Below are positions 44,820 to 53,199 of a DNA stretch of 64,000 nt, piece by piece. The DNA lies in the NCBI RefSeq assembly GCF_024204665.1, contig NZ_CP100355.1:2027451-2091450 (forward strand), in the 5' to 3' direction. Each line of letters begins with the position of its first letter. The stretch's first letter is position 1. The notes beneath the pieces are model-generated. The model did not search any database, had not been told where the DNA came from, and saw only the letters and a list, made by a program, of their open reading frames with translations. This DNA is from Natronosalvus rutilus (lineage in GTDB: Archaea > Halobacteriota > Halobacteria > Halobacteriales > Natrialbaceae). The position numbers were made by a program, and so were the translations under genes.

Positions 44820-45031
44820 GCCGATCGGTTCGTTCGCGTGCTGGCCCGGACGCGCTGTACGGACCGTACGCGGCCTCGAGTGACCCCTCGAGCAGTGCGT
44901 GCAAGCAGTGGCGGCCGGATCGACGGTCGACCGAGACTTACAGTAGAAACGAGTTTCAGAGCCAGGCCCAGAGCCACAGTCAGATTCAGAGACGGATCCA
45001 ATTTCAAATCAACATGACGGTGATTCTATGA
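44816..45031 (+). CDS. Small ORF joining glpB and glpC by ATGA overlaps
   Basis: A 71-residue open frame that starts within the glpB stop (ATGA at 44816) and stops within the glpC start (ATGA at 45028). Exact four-base overlaps on both sides are what translational coupling needs. The protein has no known domain. Residues 48-59 are a Gln/Ser repeat from six tandem hexamers in the DNA (44957-44992). Composition (Arg/Ser/Gln, little acid) is unlike haloarchaeal proteins, which argues that it may serve only to carry ribosomes to glpC, or may not be a functional protein. Confidence 0.4.
   Translation: MSRSVRSRAGPDALYGPYAASSDPSSSACKQWRPDRRSTETYSRNEFQSQAQSHSQIQRRIQFQINMTVIL
44957..44992. repeat. 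Six imperfect CAGnnn hexamers between glpB and glpC
   Basis: Units are cagagc, caggcc, cagagc, cacagt, cagatt and cagaga. They keep the small ORF in frame and might have expanded by slippage. Confidence 0.7.
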
Positions 45032-46578
45032 GCGACGCGGAACGACCGACCGACGACCACGTCCCGGGCGACGACGAGTTCGACCCCATCGAGGTCTTTC
45101 CGGAGGCCGACGAGATGGACCTCAGGCCGGGGGCGGACAACTGCTACAAGTGCTCGACCTGCGACACCAACTGCCCGGTCGCGGAGGTCGACGACGAGTT
45201 CCCCGGGCCGAAGTTCCAGGGACCGGAGCAGTGGCGGCTGAAGCGCCAATCCGACCAGGATGTCGACGCCTCGATCATGAAATGCTCGAACTGCATGCGC
45301 TGTGACCACGCCTGCCCCTCGGAAGTGCCGCTCTCCCAGATGCACAACAGCGCTCGCGGGGAGTACGTCGAGGAGCGGATGAGCAAGCGTTCGCTCGAGT
45401 ACTGGCGAAACCGGCTGCTCTCGAACTACCGGCTGATGGCGCACCTCGGGAGCAAGGTCCCCCGGTTGACGAACTTTGTGATGGGGCTCACGCTCACCAG
45501 CGTGTTCAACGAGAAGGTTCTCGGCATCGCGGGCGAACGCGAGTTCCCCGAGTTCGCCACCGAGACCTTCCGGGAGTGGTGGCGAGCACGGGGTGGCCAC
45601 GAGGTCTCGAGAGAGCGCGCCGAGGCGGCCCGCGATCGTCGCGGTGAGTCCGGTGCTGATAAGAAAATCGCCTACTTCCACGGCTGCTACTCGAACTACA
45701 ACACGCCCGAGGTCGGCAAGGCCCTCGTGCGGGTGTACGAACACTTCGGCTACGAAGTAGTGGTGCCAGAGCAGCGCTGTTCGGGGACGCCGATGTTCGC
45801 GAACGGCATGCTCGACGACGCCCGCCGGGCCGCCGACACCAACGTCCCTGAACTCGCGGCCGCCATCGAAGACGGCGCCGACGTGATCGCCTCCTGCACC
45901 TCGTGTTCGATGTCGCTTCGCCAGGAGTACCCCGAACTGTTCGACATCGACGGCGTCGACGACGTCTCGAGCAACACCTGGGAGGGCCTCGAGTACCTCC
46001 GCGTCCACGAGGATCTCGAGGGCGAACTCGCAGGGACGCGTGCCGACGTGCCGAACCTGGCCTACCACACTCCCTGTCACGCCCGCAATCAGGGACTGGA
46101 CGGACAGGCCATCGAGGTGCTGACGACCATCGACGGCGTCGAGGCCCAGGACGTGGGCGAGTCCTGTTCTGGAATTTCGGGCACCTACGGCTGGAAGGAA
46201 GAGCACTACGAGACCTCGATGCAGATCGGCGAGGAGATGTTCGAGCACATGGAACGCGCCGACGGCGACACCGGTCTCACCGAGTGTCCGACCTGCGCAA
46301 TGCAGATGGAACACGGGACGGGCTACGAGATCAAACACCCACTCGAGGTGCTCGAGGCGGCACTCGTTCCGGACTCTCCGGAAACCGCGCGTGCGACGAC
46401 GGATGGCGGCGTCGACGAGGTGGGCGAGGCGGGCCGTCGAGACGAGGTACGCGGATCGGATCGCGAAGGCGGAACGGACGAAGCGGACCGCGAAGACAGG
46501 ACGGACGAAGCGGACCACGAAGATAGGACGGGCAGACCGGACCGCGAAGGCCAGAACGAGCCGTCCGGAGCGAACTGA
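45028..46578 (+). CDS. glpC: Anaerobic glycerol-3-phosphate dehydrogenase subunit C
   Basis: A 516-residue iron-sulfur subunit. Two ferredoxin-like CxxCxxCxxxC sets are seen: C39, C42, C45, C49 and C86, C89, C92, C96. Two CCG (cysteine-rich) domains follow, 'FHGCYSNYNTPEVGKALVRV' with 'CSGTPMF' and 'YHTPCHARNQGLDGQAIEVL' with 'SCSGISGTYG'. 'ECPTCAMQMEHGTG' is the last cysteine motif. It links the GlpAB dimer to the membrane quinone pool. The C-terminal 65 residues are not part of the family: they are an acidic/basic tail with four 9-residue repeats encoded by 27-bp units. The stop overlaps the next ATG by one base (TGATG). Confidence 0.94.
   Translation: MSDAERPTDDHVPGDDEFDPIEVFPEADEMDLRPGADNCYKCSTCDTNCPVAEVDDEFPGPKFQGPEQWRLKRQSDQDVDASIMKCSNCMRCDHACPSEVPLSQMHNSARGEYVEERMSKRSLEYWRNRLLSNYRLMAHLGSKVPRLTNFVMGLTLTSVFNEKVLGIAGEREFPEFATETFREWWRARGGHEVSRERAEAARDRRGESGADKKIAYFHGCYSNYNTPEVGKALVRVYEHFGYEVVVPEQRCSGTPMFANGMLDDARRAADTNVPELAAAIEDGADVIASCTSCSMSLRQEYPELFDIDGVDDVSSNTWEGLEYLRVHEDLEGELAGTRADVPNLAYHTPCHARNQGLDGQAIEVLTTIDGVEAQDVGESCSGISGTYGWKEEHYETSMQIGEEMFEHMERADGDTGLTECPTCAMQMEHGTGYEIKHPLEVLEAALVPDSPETARATTDGGVDEVGEAGRRDEVRGSDREGGTDEADREDRTDEADHEDRTGRPDREGQNEPSGAN
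46459..46566. repeat. Four 27-bp in-frame repeats at the end of glpC
   Basis: Units 46459-46485, 46486-46512, 46513-46539 and 46540-46566 encode DREGGTDEA, DREDRTDEA, DHEDRTGRP and DREGQNEPS. They form the charged tail of GlpC. Confidence 0.85.
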
Positions 46579-47756
46579 TGGACCTCGCGGAACGAATCGC
46601 CCGTCGGCGAACCGCCCAGCCGCATTCGGGGTTCGTCCTCGACCGGGAGGTGCTGAGCCCTACTGTCCACCGCAGTGAGCCCGTCGGCCGCGGTTCGACC
46701 CTCGAGGCGCTCCTCGACGCCGTCGAACCCGCTTTCAGCAACTCTCTGCCGGAACCGTTCGCGGTCGTCGGGCCCGCCGGATCCGGAACGTCGGCCGTGA
46801 TCACCGCGCTCTTCGCCGCGCTGACGGCGGAGCTGGGCGACTCGACTCGAGCGATCGGGACGACGACGCGCGCCGGCAGCGACCGGCGGGCGATCCGGTT
46901 CGTCTACGTCGACGCCCGCCGAACGACCAGCGCGTTCGCCTTCTATCGGGCCGTTCTCTCGTCGCTCTCGACGGATTCCGTTCCGACCAGCGGCGTCGGG
47001 ACGGACGACCTCCACGATCGTCTCGCCGCGCGACTCGCCCGGCCCGACCGCCGGGCGGTGATCGCCGTCGACCACCACGACGAACCGGAAACGATTGACG
47101 TGGCGAGGGTTCGGGAGTTACTCGAGGCGGTCGACGAGAGCACGACGGTCATCCCGATCGGGCGGCGAGCGCCCACCGGGTGGGACGGGTCCGTCGTCGA
47201 GGTCCCGGCCTACCGCCAGCACGAACTCGTCGACGTGGTGACCGAGCGAACCGCCGTGGGACTGGCCGCCGGCACGCTCGACCACCAGGCAGTCCGGTCG
47301 CTGGCGGAGTGGGCCGACGGCAACGCTCACGACGCGCTGGCGGCGGTGTTCGGCGCTGCGTACCTGGCGACGGAGGCGGGCGCCGAAACGATCGACGACC
47401 GCCACCTCGAGGCCGCGAAGGCGGACGTGCCGGGTGGCGGCGTCCACGTCGACCGGGCACTGGCCCTGCCGGAATCGCGCCAGCGCGTACTCGTCGCGCT
47501 GATCCAGGTTTGCGATGACGAGACCGACCGTCGATCGATTCGTACCCTTTCGGACGACATCGCCCGTTCGTCGTCACTGACGAGCGGGACCGTCAAGCGA
47601 TTTCTGTACGAACTGGCCGACAGAGGACTACTCGAGCGGGTGTCGATCAACGAGGCGGTCGGGAGCGAAGGAGGGAGTGGGGGTCGCCGCCCGAGCACGC
47701 TCGAGCCGCGATTCCCGACGATTGCGTTCCAGGCGCTGACGACGGCTCAGGAGTAA
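46578..47756 (+). CDS. Degenerate Orc1/Cdc6-like AAA+ protein coupled to glpC
   Basis: A 392-residue protein with the Orc1/Cdc6 layout: a short N-terminal segment ('VLSPTVHRSEPVGRGSTLEA'), a AAA+ domain and a C-terminal winged helix ('VLVALIQVCDDETDRRSIRT', 'LTSGTVKRFLYELADRGLLE'). The Walker A is 'GPAGSGTS' (65-72), so the catalytic Lys is replaced by Thr71. Walker B reads 'AVIAVDHHDE', with His where a second acid is usual. It is therefore unlikely to be an active initiator ATPase. It starts on the last base of the glpC stop (TGATG), placing it in the glycerol operon. It may instead be a DNA-binding regulator. There is no origin-like A/T-rich repeat region around it. Confidence 0.75.
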   Translation: MDLAERIARRRTAQPHSGFVLDREVLSPTVHRSEPVGRGSTLEALLDAVEPAFSNSLPEPFAVVGPAGSGTSAVITALFAALTAELGDSTRAIGTTTRAGSDRRAIRFVYVDARRTTSAFAFYRAVLSSLSTDSVPTSGVGTDDLHDRLAARLARPDRRAVIAVDHHDEPETIDVARVRELLEAVDESTTVIPIGRRAPTGWDGSVVEVPAYRQHELVDVVTERTAVGLAAGTLDHQAVRSLAEWADGNAHDALAAVFGAAYLATEAGAETIDDRHLEAAKADVPGGGVHVDRALALPESRQRVLVALIQVCDDETDRRSIRTLSDDIARSSSLTSGTVKRFLYELADRGLLERVSINEAVGSEGGSGGRRPSTLEPRFPTIAFQALTTAQE

Positions 47757-47883
47757 CCGAGCGCTCGAGAACGTTCCTCTCTCGCCCGCTTTAATTTCTA
47801 TAGTTTAGCCACGCAATAGCAGTGGTTCCGTAACGACCCGGGGCGAACGCGAGGTTATCCTCGGCGAGCGCGTATCTCGATCC

Positions 47884-48753
47884 ATGCCGACCGTCCAGAC
47901 CGACGATATCGAGACCTACTGCGTCGTACGCGGTGAGGGTCCACCTGTCGTCTTCGTTCACGGGATGATCATGCGTTCGACGATGTGGGAACCGCAGATG
48001 AGTGCCCTCGAGGACGCGTTCAAAACGATCGCCTACGACGTCCGCGGCCACGGCCGGACCGGCGGTTCCGACGTCTCGCCGTACTCGATCGACCTTTTCG
48101 CGTCGGATCTCGAGGCGCTGCTGGACGCCCTCGGAATCGAACGGGCGGTCGTCTGTGGACTTTCGATGGGCGGAGCTATCGCACAGACGTTCGCCGCGAC
48201 CTGCCCCGAGCGGGTGGCCGGACTCGTGCTCGCGGACACGTTTCCGACCGGACCGATGCCCACGACGCTCCGACTCGCGGTGGCGAACATCCGGTTTCTC
48301 GCCCGACTGGATCGTCTCGTGGGCTACGAGACGTTGAACTGGTGGCAGCTTCGGGTCGGGGACAGACTCCTACCCGGCGTCTCGGGCGATCGGACGACCG
48401 TCCAGGGGCTCGTCGAGGACGGCCCAACAATATCTCACGCGGAGTTCGTCAAGATCGCCGACGCAACCGCCCGGTTCCCCCGGATCGAACTCGAGTTCGC
48501 CGGCCTTTCGGCACCGACGCTCGTACTGCACGGAGAGCACTTGCCGATGGCCAACGAGTCGCTCACCGCTCGACTGGTCGAGCAGCTCGCACACACCGAG
48601 CCGACTGTTCTCGTGGTTCCTAATAGCGGACACGCGTCGAACATCGACAATCCCGAATATTTCACGTCGGCGCTGCGCACGTTCCTGACCGAACGGGTGT
48701 ACGACTACGCGGTTGAGGACGTGGATCCGGACCGTGAACTCGAGTGGCCCTGA
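47884..48753 (+). CDS. Alpha/beta hydrolase
   Basis: A 289-residue alpha/beta-hydrolase fold protein. 'PPVVFVHGMIM' holds the oxyanion His-Gly. 'VVCGLSMGGAIAQTFA' has the nucleophile elbow G-L-S94-M-G. The catalytic His is in 'VVPNSGHASNIDNPEYF' near residue 250. 'APTLVLHGEH' is the usual acid-bearing strand. The closest general type is the esterase/haloperoxidase/3-oxoadipate enol-lactonase group; substrate unknown. The last 20 residues are acidic. It has its own start 128 bp after the Orc-like gene, with an A/T-rich patch 'tctatagtttag' near 47800 that might be its TATA element, though that is rather far upstream. Confidence 0.85.
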   Translation: MPTVQTDDIETYCVVRGEGPPVVFVHGMIMRSTMWEPQMSALEDAFKTIAYDVRGHGRTGGSDVSPYSIDLFASDLEALLDALGIERAVVCGLSMGGAIAQTFAATCPERVAGLVLADTFPTGPMPTTLRLAVANIRFLARLDRLVGYETLNWWQLRVGDRLLPGVSGDRTTVQGLVEDGPTISHAEFVKIADATARFPRIELEFAGLSAPTLVLHGEHLPMANESLTARLVEQLAHTEPTVLVVPNSGHASNIDNPEYFTSALRTFLTERVYDYAVEDVDPDRELEWP

Positions 48754-48824
48754 GCACGGTCTCGGGCAGGCTGAGCGCCATCGAAGCGTCGTCGATTTGC
48801 GACAATCGGTCTTCTGCCATCGCG

Positions 48825-49709
48825 CTACTCGAGCACCCGGCTTCGTAGCCCCTTCGGAACGGCGTTCGCGATCATCGTGCGATCGTAGCGACCGGTCCGC
48901 AAGAGGCCGAGACAGAAGACGCCAGCGACGGCGGCCGCGATCCAGTTGCCATAGAGCAGGTTAATCGAGCCCCACAGGAGCACGAAGCTCACCAGGTCGT
49001 CCAAGATGAACGGACACTCCCGGACGCGCTCGAGCAGTGCCTCGCGGTCGAAGGCGAGGTCGATAAGAATCACGGCGACGGTGCCCGAGAGGAGCCACCC
49101 GACGTAGTTCGAGAGCGGAACACCGTAGTAGACGCCCGCCTCGAACGCCCAGAAACCGATCGAGACCGCCGCGGGGTCGAGCACGAGGTCGACGGCGACG
49201 ACGGCGGCGACGGCGGCCGGGAGCCGGACCAGCGGGTTCGCGGCCCGCTGGCCGAAGACGAGTACCGTGAGGAGGTAAGCATTGAGTACGAGTGGGACGA
49301 AAAACAGCGGCAGGGCTAGCGGAATCTCTCCAAACAGCATCGGCCCGAGCGAGATTGCGTACTCGAAGTCGCCGTAGGGCCAGCCGGTACGCACGCCCAG
49401 CAGTTCGACGCCGTAGGTGTAGGCCGTGAGCAGGCCGAGCCAGCCGAGCGCCCGCCAGCCGATCCGTGGCAGGAGCCCCACCACGAGGGGCGAGCGCATC
49501 ACGAGCGTGCCGAAGAGGATCAAAAGTGGGTTGTACGCGAGCGGTTCCGGAATTACCCCTTCAGCGCTCCCGACGAGGCTGATTGCGCCCACCAGCGGAA
49601 AGATCACGGCGATAGTGAAGCGGTTCTCCAGGACGAGCGCCTCGAGGCGACGCTGGATCCGTTCTCTGCCTGCCCGATTCGGGGCCGCCTCGGTCCCGCC
49701 GTCAGCCAT
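48825..49709 (-). CDS. cruF: Bisanhydrobacterioruberin hydratase
   Basis: A 294-residue integral membrane protein of the CruF/DUF422 carotenoid hydratase family with about seven or eight hydrophobic helices. 'YTYGVELLGVRTGWPYGDFE' is the family's conserved segment (Glu, Thr-Gly-Pro-Tyr-Gly). 'VLDPAAVSIGFWAF' and 'GVYYGVPLSNYVGWLLSG' are the others, each carrying conserved Asp/Trp/Tyr. In Haloarcula japonica CruF adds water to the ends of bisanhydrobacterioruberin to give bacterioruberin. It is the last gene of crtD-lyeJ-cruF and overlaps lyeJ by 8 bases. It is likely in the cytoplasmic membrane. Confidence 0.93.
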   Translation of the reverse strand: MADGGTEAAPNRAGRERIQRRLEALVLENRFTIAVIFPLVGAISLVGSAEGVIPEPLAYNPLLILFGTLVMRSPLVVGLLPRIGWRALGWLGLLTAYTYGVELLGVRTGWPYGDFEYAISLGPMLFGEIPLALPLFFVPLVLNAYLLTVLVFGQRAANPLVRLPAAVAAVVAVDLVLDPAAVSIGFWAFEAGVYYGVPLSNYVGWLLSGTVAVILIDLAFDREALLERVRECPFILDDLVSFVLLWGSINLLYGNWIAAAVAGVFCLGLLRTGRYDRTMIANAVPKGLRSRVLE

Positions 49710-50574
49710 AGAATACCCCCCAGAGCCCGCCCATCGTCAGCGCCATGCCGACGACCGTGTTGATCGCCGGGAACCACCAATAGGCTCGCGAGACGGCCAC
49801 GCTCGAGGTCGCCACGCCCAAGACGAAGAGCGGGTAGATGCCGAGCAGTAGTCCTAGACGGTAGTCGAGTGCCCCGAAGGCGAGAGCGGCGGCGAGCCAG
49901 CAGGCGACGCAGTAGGCGTAGGTGCGCCGTTTCCCCAGCACGGTCGCGGTCGTCCGAATCCCCGCCCGGCGATCGGGTTCGATGTCGGGAACGGCCGAGA
50001 AGGTGTGCATGCCCATCGCCCAGAGCCAGGCCCCGGCCAGCGCGAGCAGCGGAGGCTGGGAGCCAGAGATGGCGGCGTAGGCGGCCGCGCCGGGTGCAAT
50101 ATAAAGGCCGTTCGAGATCGAGTCGAGCAACGGTGTCGTCTTGAATCGAAGCGGCGGGGCGCTGTAGCCAGCACCCAGCAGGAGGAAGACGGCGATCCAG
50201 GGCCACGACGGTGCCGGAAGCCACGGGAGCAGCACTAGCGGGACGAGTGCGCACGCGACGACGGCAACGGGAACGAATCGCTGCCCCTCGTAGCGCCCTT
50301 CGCGATCCTCCTTCTTCGGATTCTCGGCGTCGATTTCCCGGTCGTACACGTCGTTGATCCCGTACAGGAAGACGTTCGCCGGGATCAGGAAGTATGCGAC
50401 CAGGACGATCGCGGTGGGTGAAAGCAGGTCTCCGACGTTCTCGGCGGCGTAGGCGATCCCCACCAGCACCGGCCCGGCGAGGTACAGCCAGAACCGCGGC
50501 CTCGAGAGCTTCAACAGGTACGCGAGCGGGTCGAGGAGCGGACGGTCGCTCGAGGGTCGTCGGTTGGCGGTCAC
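49702..50574 (-). CDS. lyeJ: Lycopene elongase/1,2-hydratase (UbiA family)
   Basis: A 290-residue UbiA-type prenyltransferase with about nine hydrophobic helices. The first Asp-rich motif is 'YGINDVYDREIDAENPKKED' (NDxxDxxxD). The second is 'VPDIEPDRRAGIRTTATVLG' (DxxxDxxxG). Both bind the Mg-prenyl diphosphate. In haloarchaea LyeJ adds two C5 units to lycopene and hydrates the ends, giving dihydroisopentenyldehydrorhodopin. Lies between crtD (107-bp gap upstream) and cruF (8-base overlap). The same order is known from the characterised bacterioruberin operon. Confidence 0.94.
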   Translation of the reverse strand: MTANRRPSSDRPLLDPLAYLLKLSRPRFWLYLAGPVLVGIAYAAENVGDLLSPTAIVLVAYFLIPANVFLYGINDVYDREIDAENPKKEDREGRYEGQRFVPVAVVACALVPLVLLPWLPAPSWPWIAVFLLLGAGYSAPPLRFKTTPLLDSISNGLYIAPGAAAYAAISGSQPPLLALAGAWLWAMGMHTFSAVPDIEPDRRAGIRTTATVLGKRRTYAYCVACWLAAALAFGALDYRLGLLLGIYPLFVLGVATSSVAVSRAYWWFPAINTVVGMALTMGGLWGVFYG

Positions 50575-50681
50575 GGCTGTTCACCGGGCAACGGCGCCCT
50601 CGATGCCGATTGCCAGTATCGGTTCGCTACGGTCTGAGTTCGGATCTGCGTGTCGGTCGGTGCCATCGTGGTCACCTCGAG

Positions 50682-52181
50682 TCAGGTACCAGCACGGTTA
50701 GTACCGAAATCCTCAACTACCTTCTCGGCCGTGAGTTCGCCGCTGATGAGACACATCGGGACGCCGATGCCGGGCGTGGTGTACGATCCGGTGAAGTAGA
50801 GGCCGTCGACTTCCTTCGAGCGGTGTGGTGGTCGAAAGAGGGACGTCTGTCGCAGGGTGTGGGCCATTCCCAGCGCGGTGCCCGCGAAGCTGTTGTACCG
50901 GTCGGCGAAGTCGTCGACGCTGAACGTCTCCTCGAAGACGATTCGGTCGCAGAGGTCGGTGCCGGTGTGCTCGGCGATGTCCGCGAGGACGAAGTCTCGG
51001 TACTCCTCTCGAATCTCGGGAGTGTCCTCGAGGCCCGGTGCGACCGGGACGAGCACGAACAGGTTGCTGTGGCCCTCGGGAGCGACGGTGTCGTCGGTCT
51101 CGGAGGGGACACAGAGGTAGTAGGCCGGGTCGTCCGGCCAGGCGGGCTCGTCGAAGATCTGTTCGAAGTGGTGCTCCCAGTCCGTCGGGAGCACGAGGGT
51201 GTGGTGGGCGAGGTCCGGCACGTCACCCTCCACACCGAGGTAGCACAAAAACGCGGAGGGGGCGTAGGTGCGCGACGCCCAGTAGTCGGCGTCGTAGCCG
51301 CGCTTCTCGGGCGGGAGCAGCGCTTGCTCCGTGTGGGCGTAGTCGGCGTTGCTGACCACCAGGTCCGTCTCGAGGGGTCCCTTCGGGGTTTCGACGCAGA
51401 ACGCTCCCTCGCGACCCTTGATCTCGGTCGCCGGCCGGTTCGTCTCGTAGGTGACGCCGAGTTCGCGCCCGAGGTCGGCGATGCCGTCGATGACCCCGCC
51501 GATGCCGTCTTCGGGGTACCAGACGCCGAGGTTGAAGTCGACGTGGCTCATCAAATTGTACAGCGCGGGGGTGTTTCGGGGCGACCCGCCGAGGAAGACG
51601 AGGGTATACTGCATTATCTGCTGGAGTTTCGGGTGGTCGAAGTAGTTCTCGACGTGACCCTGCATCGACCCCAGCAGCGAGAGGCCGCGAGCCTGGCGGG
51701 CCACGTCGAGGTCGAGATAGTCGCGCAGGCGCTCGCGGTCCTCGTAGACGAAGTGTTCCATCCCGACCTCGTAGTTCTCCCTCGATTTCTCGAGGTAGCG
51801 CTCTAACGCTTCCCCAGCCCCATCTTCGTAGGATTCGAACACAGCTTTGGTCCGCTCGAGGTTGCTCGTGACGTCCACCCGGTCCCCGTCCTTGAAGAAA
51901 ATTCGATAGTGGGGATCGAGGTGAGTGAGGTCGTAGTAGTCGCTCGGCGAGCGATTGAACGTTGCGAAAAACCGCTCGAACACGTCCGGCATGAGGTACC
52001 AGGAGGGCCCCATGTCGAAGCGAAAGCCGTCTTTCTCGAGGCGGCTGGCCCGTCCACCGAGTTGCTCGTTCTTCTCGATGACCCGCACCTCGGCCCCGGC
52101 GTCCGCGAGGTAGCACGCCGTCGACAGCCCGCCGATTCCGGCCCCGATCACGACGACCGACTCTCCCGCGAGCGAGTGCAT
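50682..52181 (-). CDS. crtD: Carotenoid 3,4-desaturase
   Basis: A 499-residue phytoene desaturase-type flavoprotein. 'VVVIGAGIGGLSTACYLADA' is the FAD dinucleotide motif (residues 9-28), followed by 'RVIEKNEQLGGRASRLEKDG'. 'FRFDMGPSWYLMPDVFERFF' is the family's second block. The C-terminal FAD contact is 'GLYFTGSYTTPGIGVPMCLI'. CrtD introduces the 3,4 double bonds after LyeJ elongation. It is the first gene of the bacterioruberin operon. The start at 52181 (MHSLAGESVVVIG) places the FAD motif eight residues in, as in homologues. Confidence 0.93.
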   Translation of the reverse strand: MHSLAGESVVVIGAGIGGLSTACYLADAGAEVRVIEKNEQLGGRASRLEKDGFRFDMGPSWYLMPDVFERFFATFNRSPSDYYDLTHLDPHYRIFFKDGDRVDVTSNLERTKAVFESYEDGAGEALERYLEKSRENYEVGMEHFVYEDRERLRDYLDLDVARQARGLSLLGSMQGHVENYFDHPKLQQIMQYTLVFLGGSPRNTPALYNLMSHVDFNLGVWYPEDGIGGVIDGIADLGRELGVTYETNRPATEIKGREGAFCVETPKGPLETDLVVSNADYAHTEQALLPPEKRGYDADYWASRTYAPSAFLCYLGVEGDVPDLAHHTLVLPTDWEHHFEQIFDEPAWPDDPAYYLCVPSETDDTVAPEGHSNLFVLVPVAPGLEDTPEIREEYRDFVLADIAEHTGTDLCDRIVFEETFSVDDFADRYNSFAGTALGMAHTLRQTSLFRPPHRSKEVDGLYFTGSYTTPGIGVPMCLISGELTAEKVVEDFGTNRAGT

Positions 52182-52265
52182 GGTCCCAAAGTAGTGTTGG
52201 ATCAGTGATAAACGTGTGCCTCCTTACGTAGGTATCGCTCGCGAGGGGGACTCTCGTTGCCGGTC

Positions 52266-52389
52266 GATGTGCTCGAGTAACTGACCGCCGAGGGCCGATG
52301 CGCTCGAATAACCAGCCACGGCGAGTTGAGTCGATCGAGTATCCGGCCGCGGCGAGTCGATACGCTCGAGTAACTGGCCGCCGTGAGTC
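52266..52389. repeat. Four imperfect tandem repeats of 26-36 bp
   Basis: Units 52266-52296, 52297-52332, 52333-52358 and 52359-52389 each begin gat and run through 'cgctcgagtaactggccgcc'-like sequence, many ending in gagtc. They fill the space between crtD and the SDR gene, directly in front of the SDR start (52394). Confidence 0.6.
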
Positions 52390-52393
52390 GTGC

Positions 52394-53149
52394 ATGGACG
52401 AACGGACGGTCGTCGTCACCGGCGGGACGCACGGAATCGGTCGAGCGGTCGCCAGGGCCTTCGCGGCCGAGGCGTGGACGGTCGTCGTCGGGGCTCGAGA
52501 CGCCGCCGAACTCGAGGAGACGGTCGCGGACCTCGTCTCGGAGACCGACGGGACAGTCACGGGTCTCCGAGCTGACGTTCGCGACGAGTTCGACTGCGAG
52601 CGATTGATGGAGACCACCTCGAGGGCCGGACCGAAGAGCGGAATCGACGTGGTCGTCGCCTGTGCCGGCGTCTATCATGGCGACGCGGGCGAAACGCCGA
52701 TCGACGACGAATCCTACAGCCGCTTCGACGACCACTGGCGGACGAACGCGCGCGGCGTGTTCGCCACGATCACGGAAGCCCTGCCGCATTTGAGCGACGG
52801 CGCTCGCGTGCTCGTTCCGACGAGTTCGGTTGCCCGCGACGGAAAGTCAGGATACGGCTCCTACGCCGTCTCGAAAGCGGGTGCCGAGGCGGTCGTTCGC
52901 GGGTTCGCCGTCGACACCGACTTCGTCGTCGGCTGTCTCGATCCTGGCCAGGTCGCGACGGACCTCACTGGCGGCGAGGGACGGGACCCCGCATCGGTGG
53001 CCGAACTCTTCGTCTGGGCGGCGACCGAGTGCGACCCGGATGCGCTCGACGGCGAGGTCGTCGGCCTCGCCGACTGGAAGCGGGCGACGAGAGACGAGAC
53101 GAACGACGGGATTGACAGGGAGGAAGCGACCGGCGGGATCGACGGATAG
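52394..53149 (+). CDS. Short-chain dehydrogenase/reductase
   Basis: A 251-residue classical SDR. The cofactor motif TGGTHGIG spans residues 9-16. 'DVVVACAGVYHGD' matches the NNAG strand in changed form. The catalytic Ser is in 'VLVPTSSVA' and the YxxxK is 'GSYAVSKAG'. 'VGCLDPGQVATDLTGGEG' is the usual PG motif after the catalytic helix. The last 25 residues are a charged tail. Start 52394 is chosen because the Rossmann strand begins there and the preceding sequence is the tandem repeat. The substrate is unknown. The methyltransferase gene follows by 50 bp in the same direction. Confidence 0.88.
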   Translation: MDERTVVVTGGTHGIGRAVARAFAAEAWTVVVGARDAAELEETVADLVSETDGTVTGLRADVRDEFDCERLMETTSRAGPKSGIDVVVACAGVYHGDAGETPIDDESYSRFDDHWRTNARGVFATITEALPHLSDGARVLVPTSSVARDGKSGYGSYAVSKAGAEAVVRGFAVDTDFVVGCLDPGQVATDLTGGEGRDPASVAELFVWAATECDPDALDGEVVGLADWKRATRDETNDGIDREEATGGIDG

Positions 53150-53199
53150 GGGCGACCTCGAGACCACAGGTGTTTACGGTCCCACGCCGTACGCCCGGT

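Noticed and set aside
46459-46566. CRISPR-like repeats
   Set aside because: They are in-frame coding repeats with no spacers.
46578-47756. Replication origin next to the Orc1-like gene
   Set aside because: No A/T-rich unwinding region or origin recognition box repeats were seen on either side, and the P-loop is defective.
52266-52389. CRISPR array
   Set aside because: The units are tandem without unique spacers, imperfect, and no cas genes are present.
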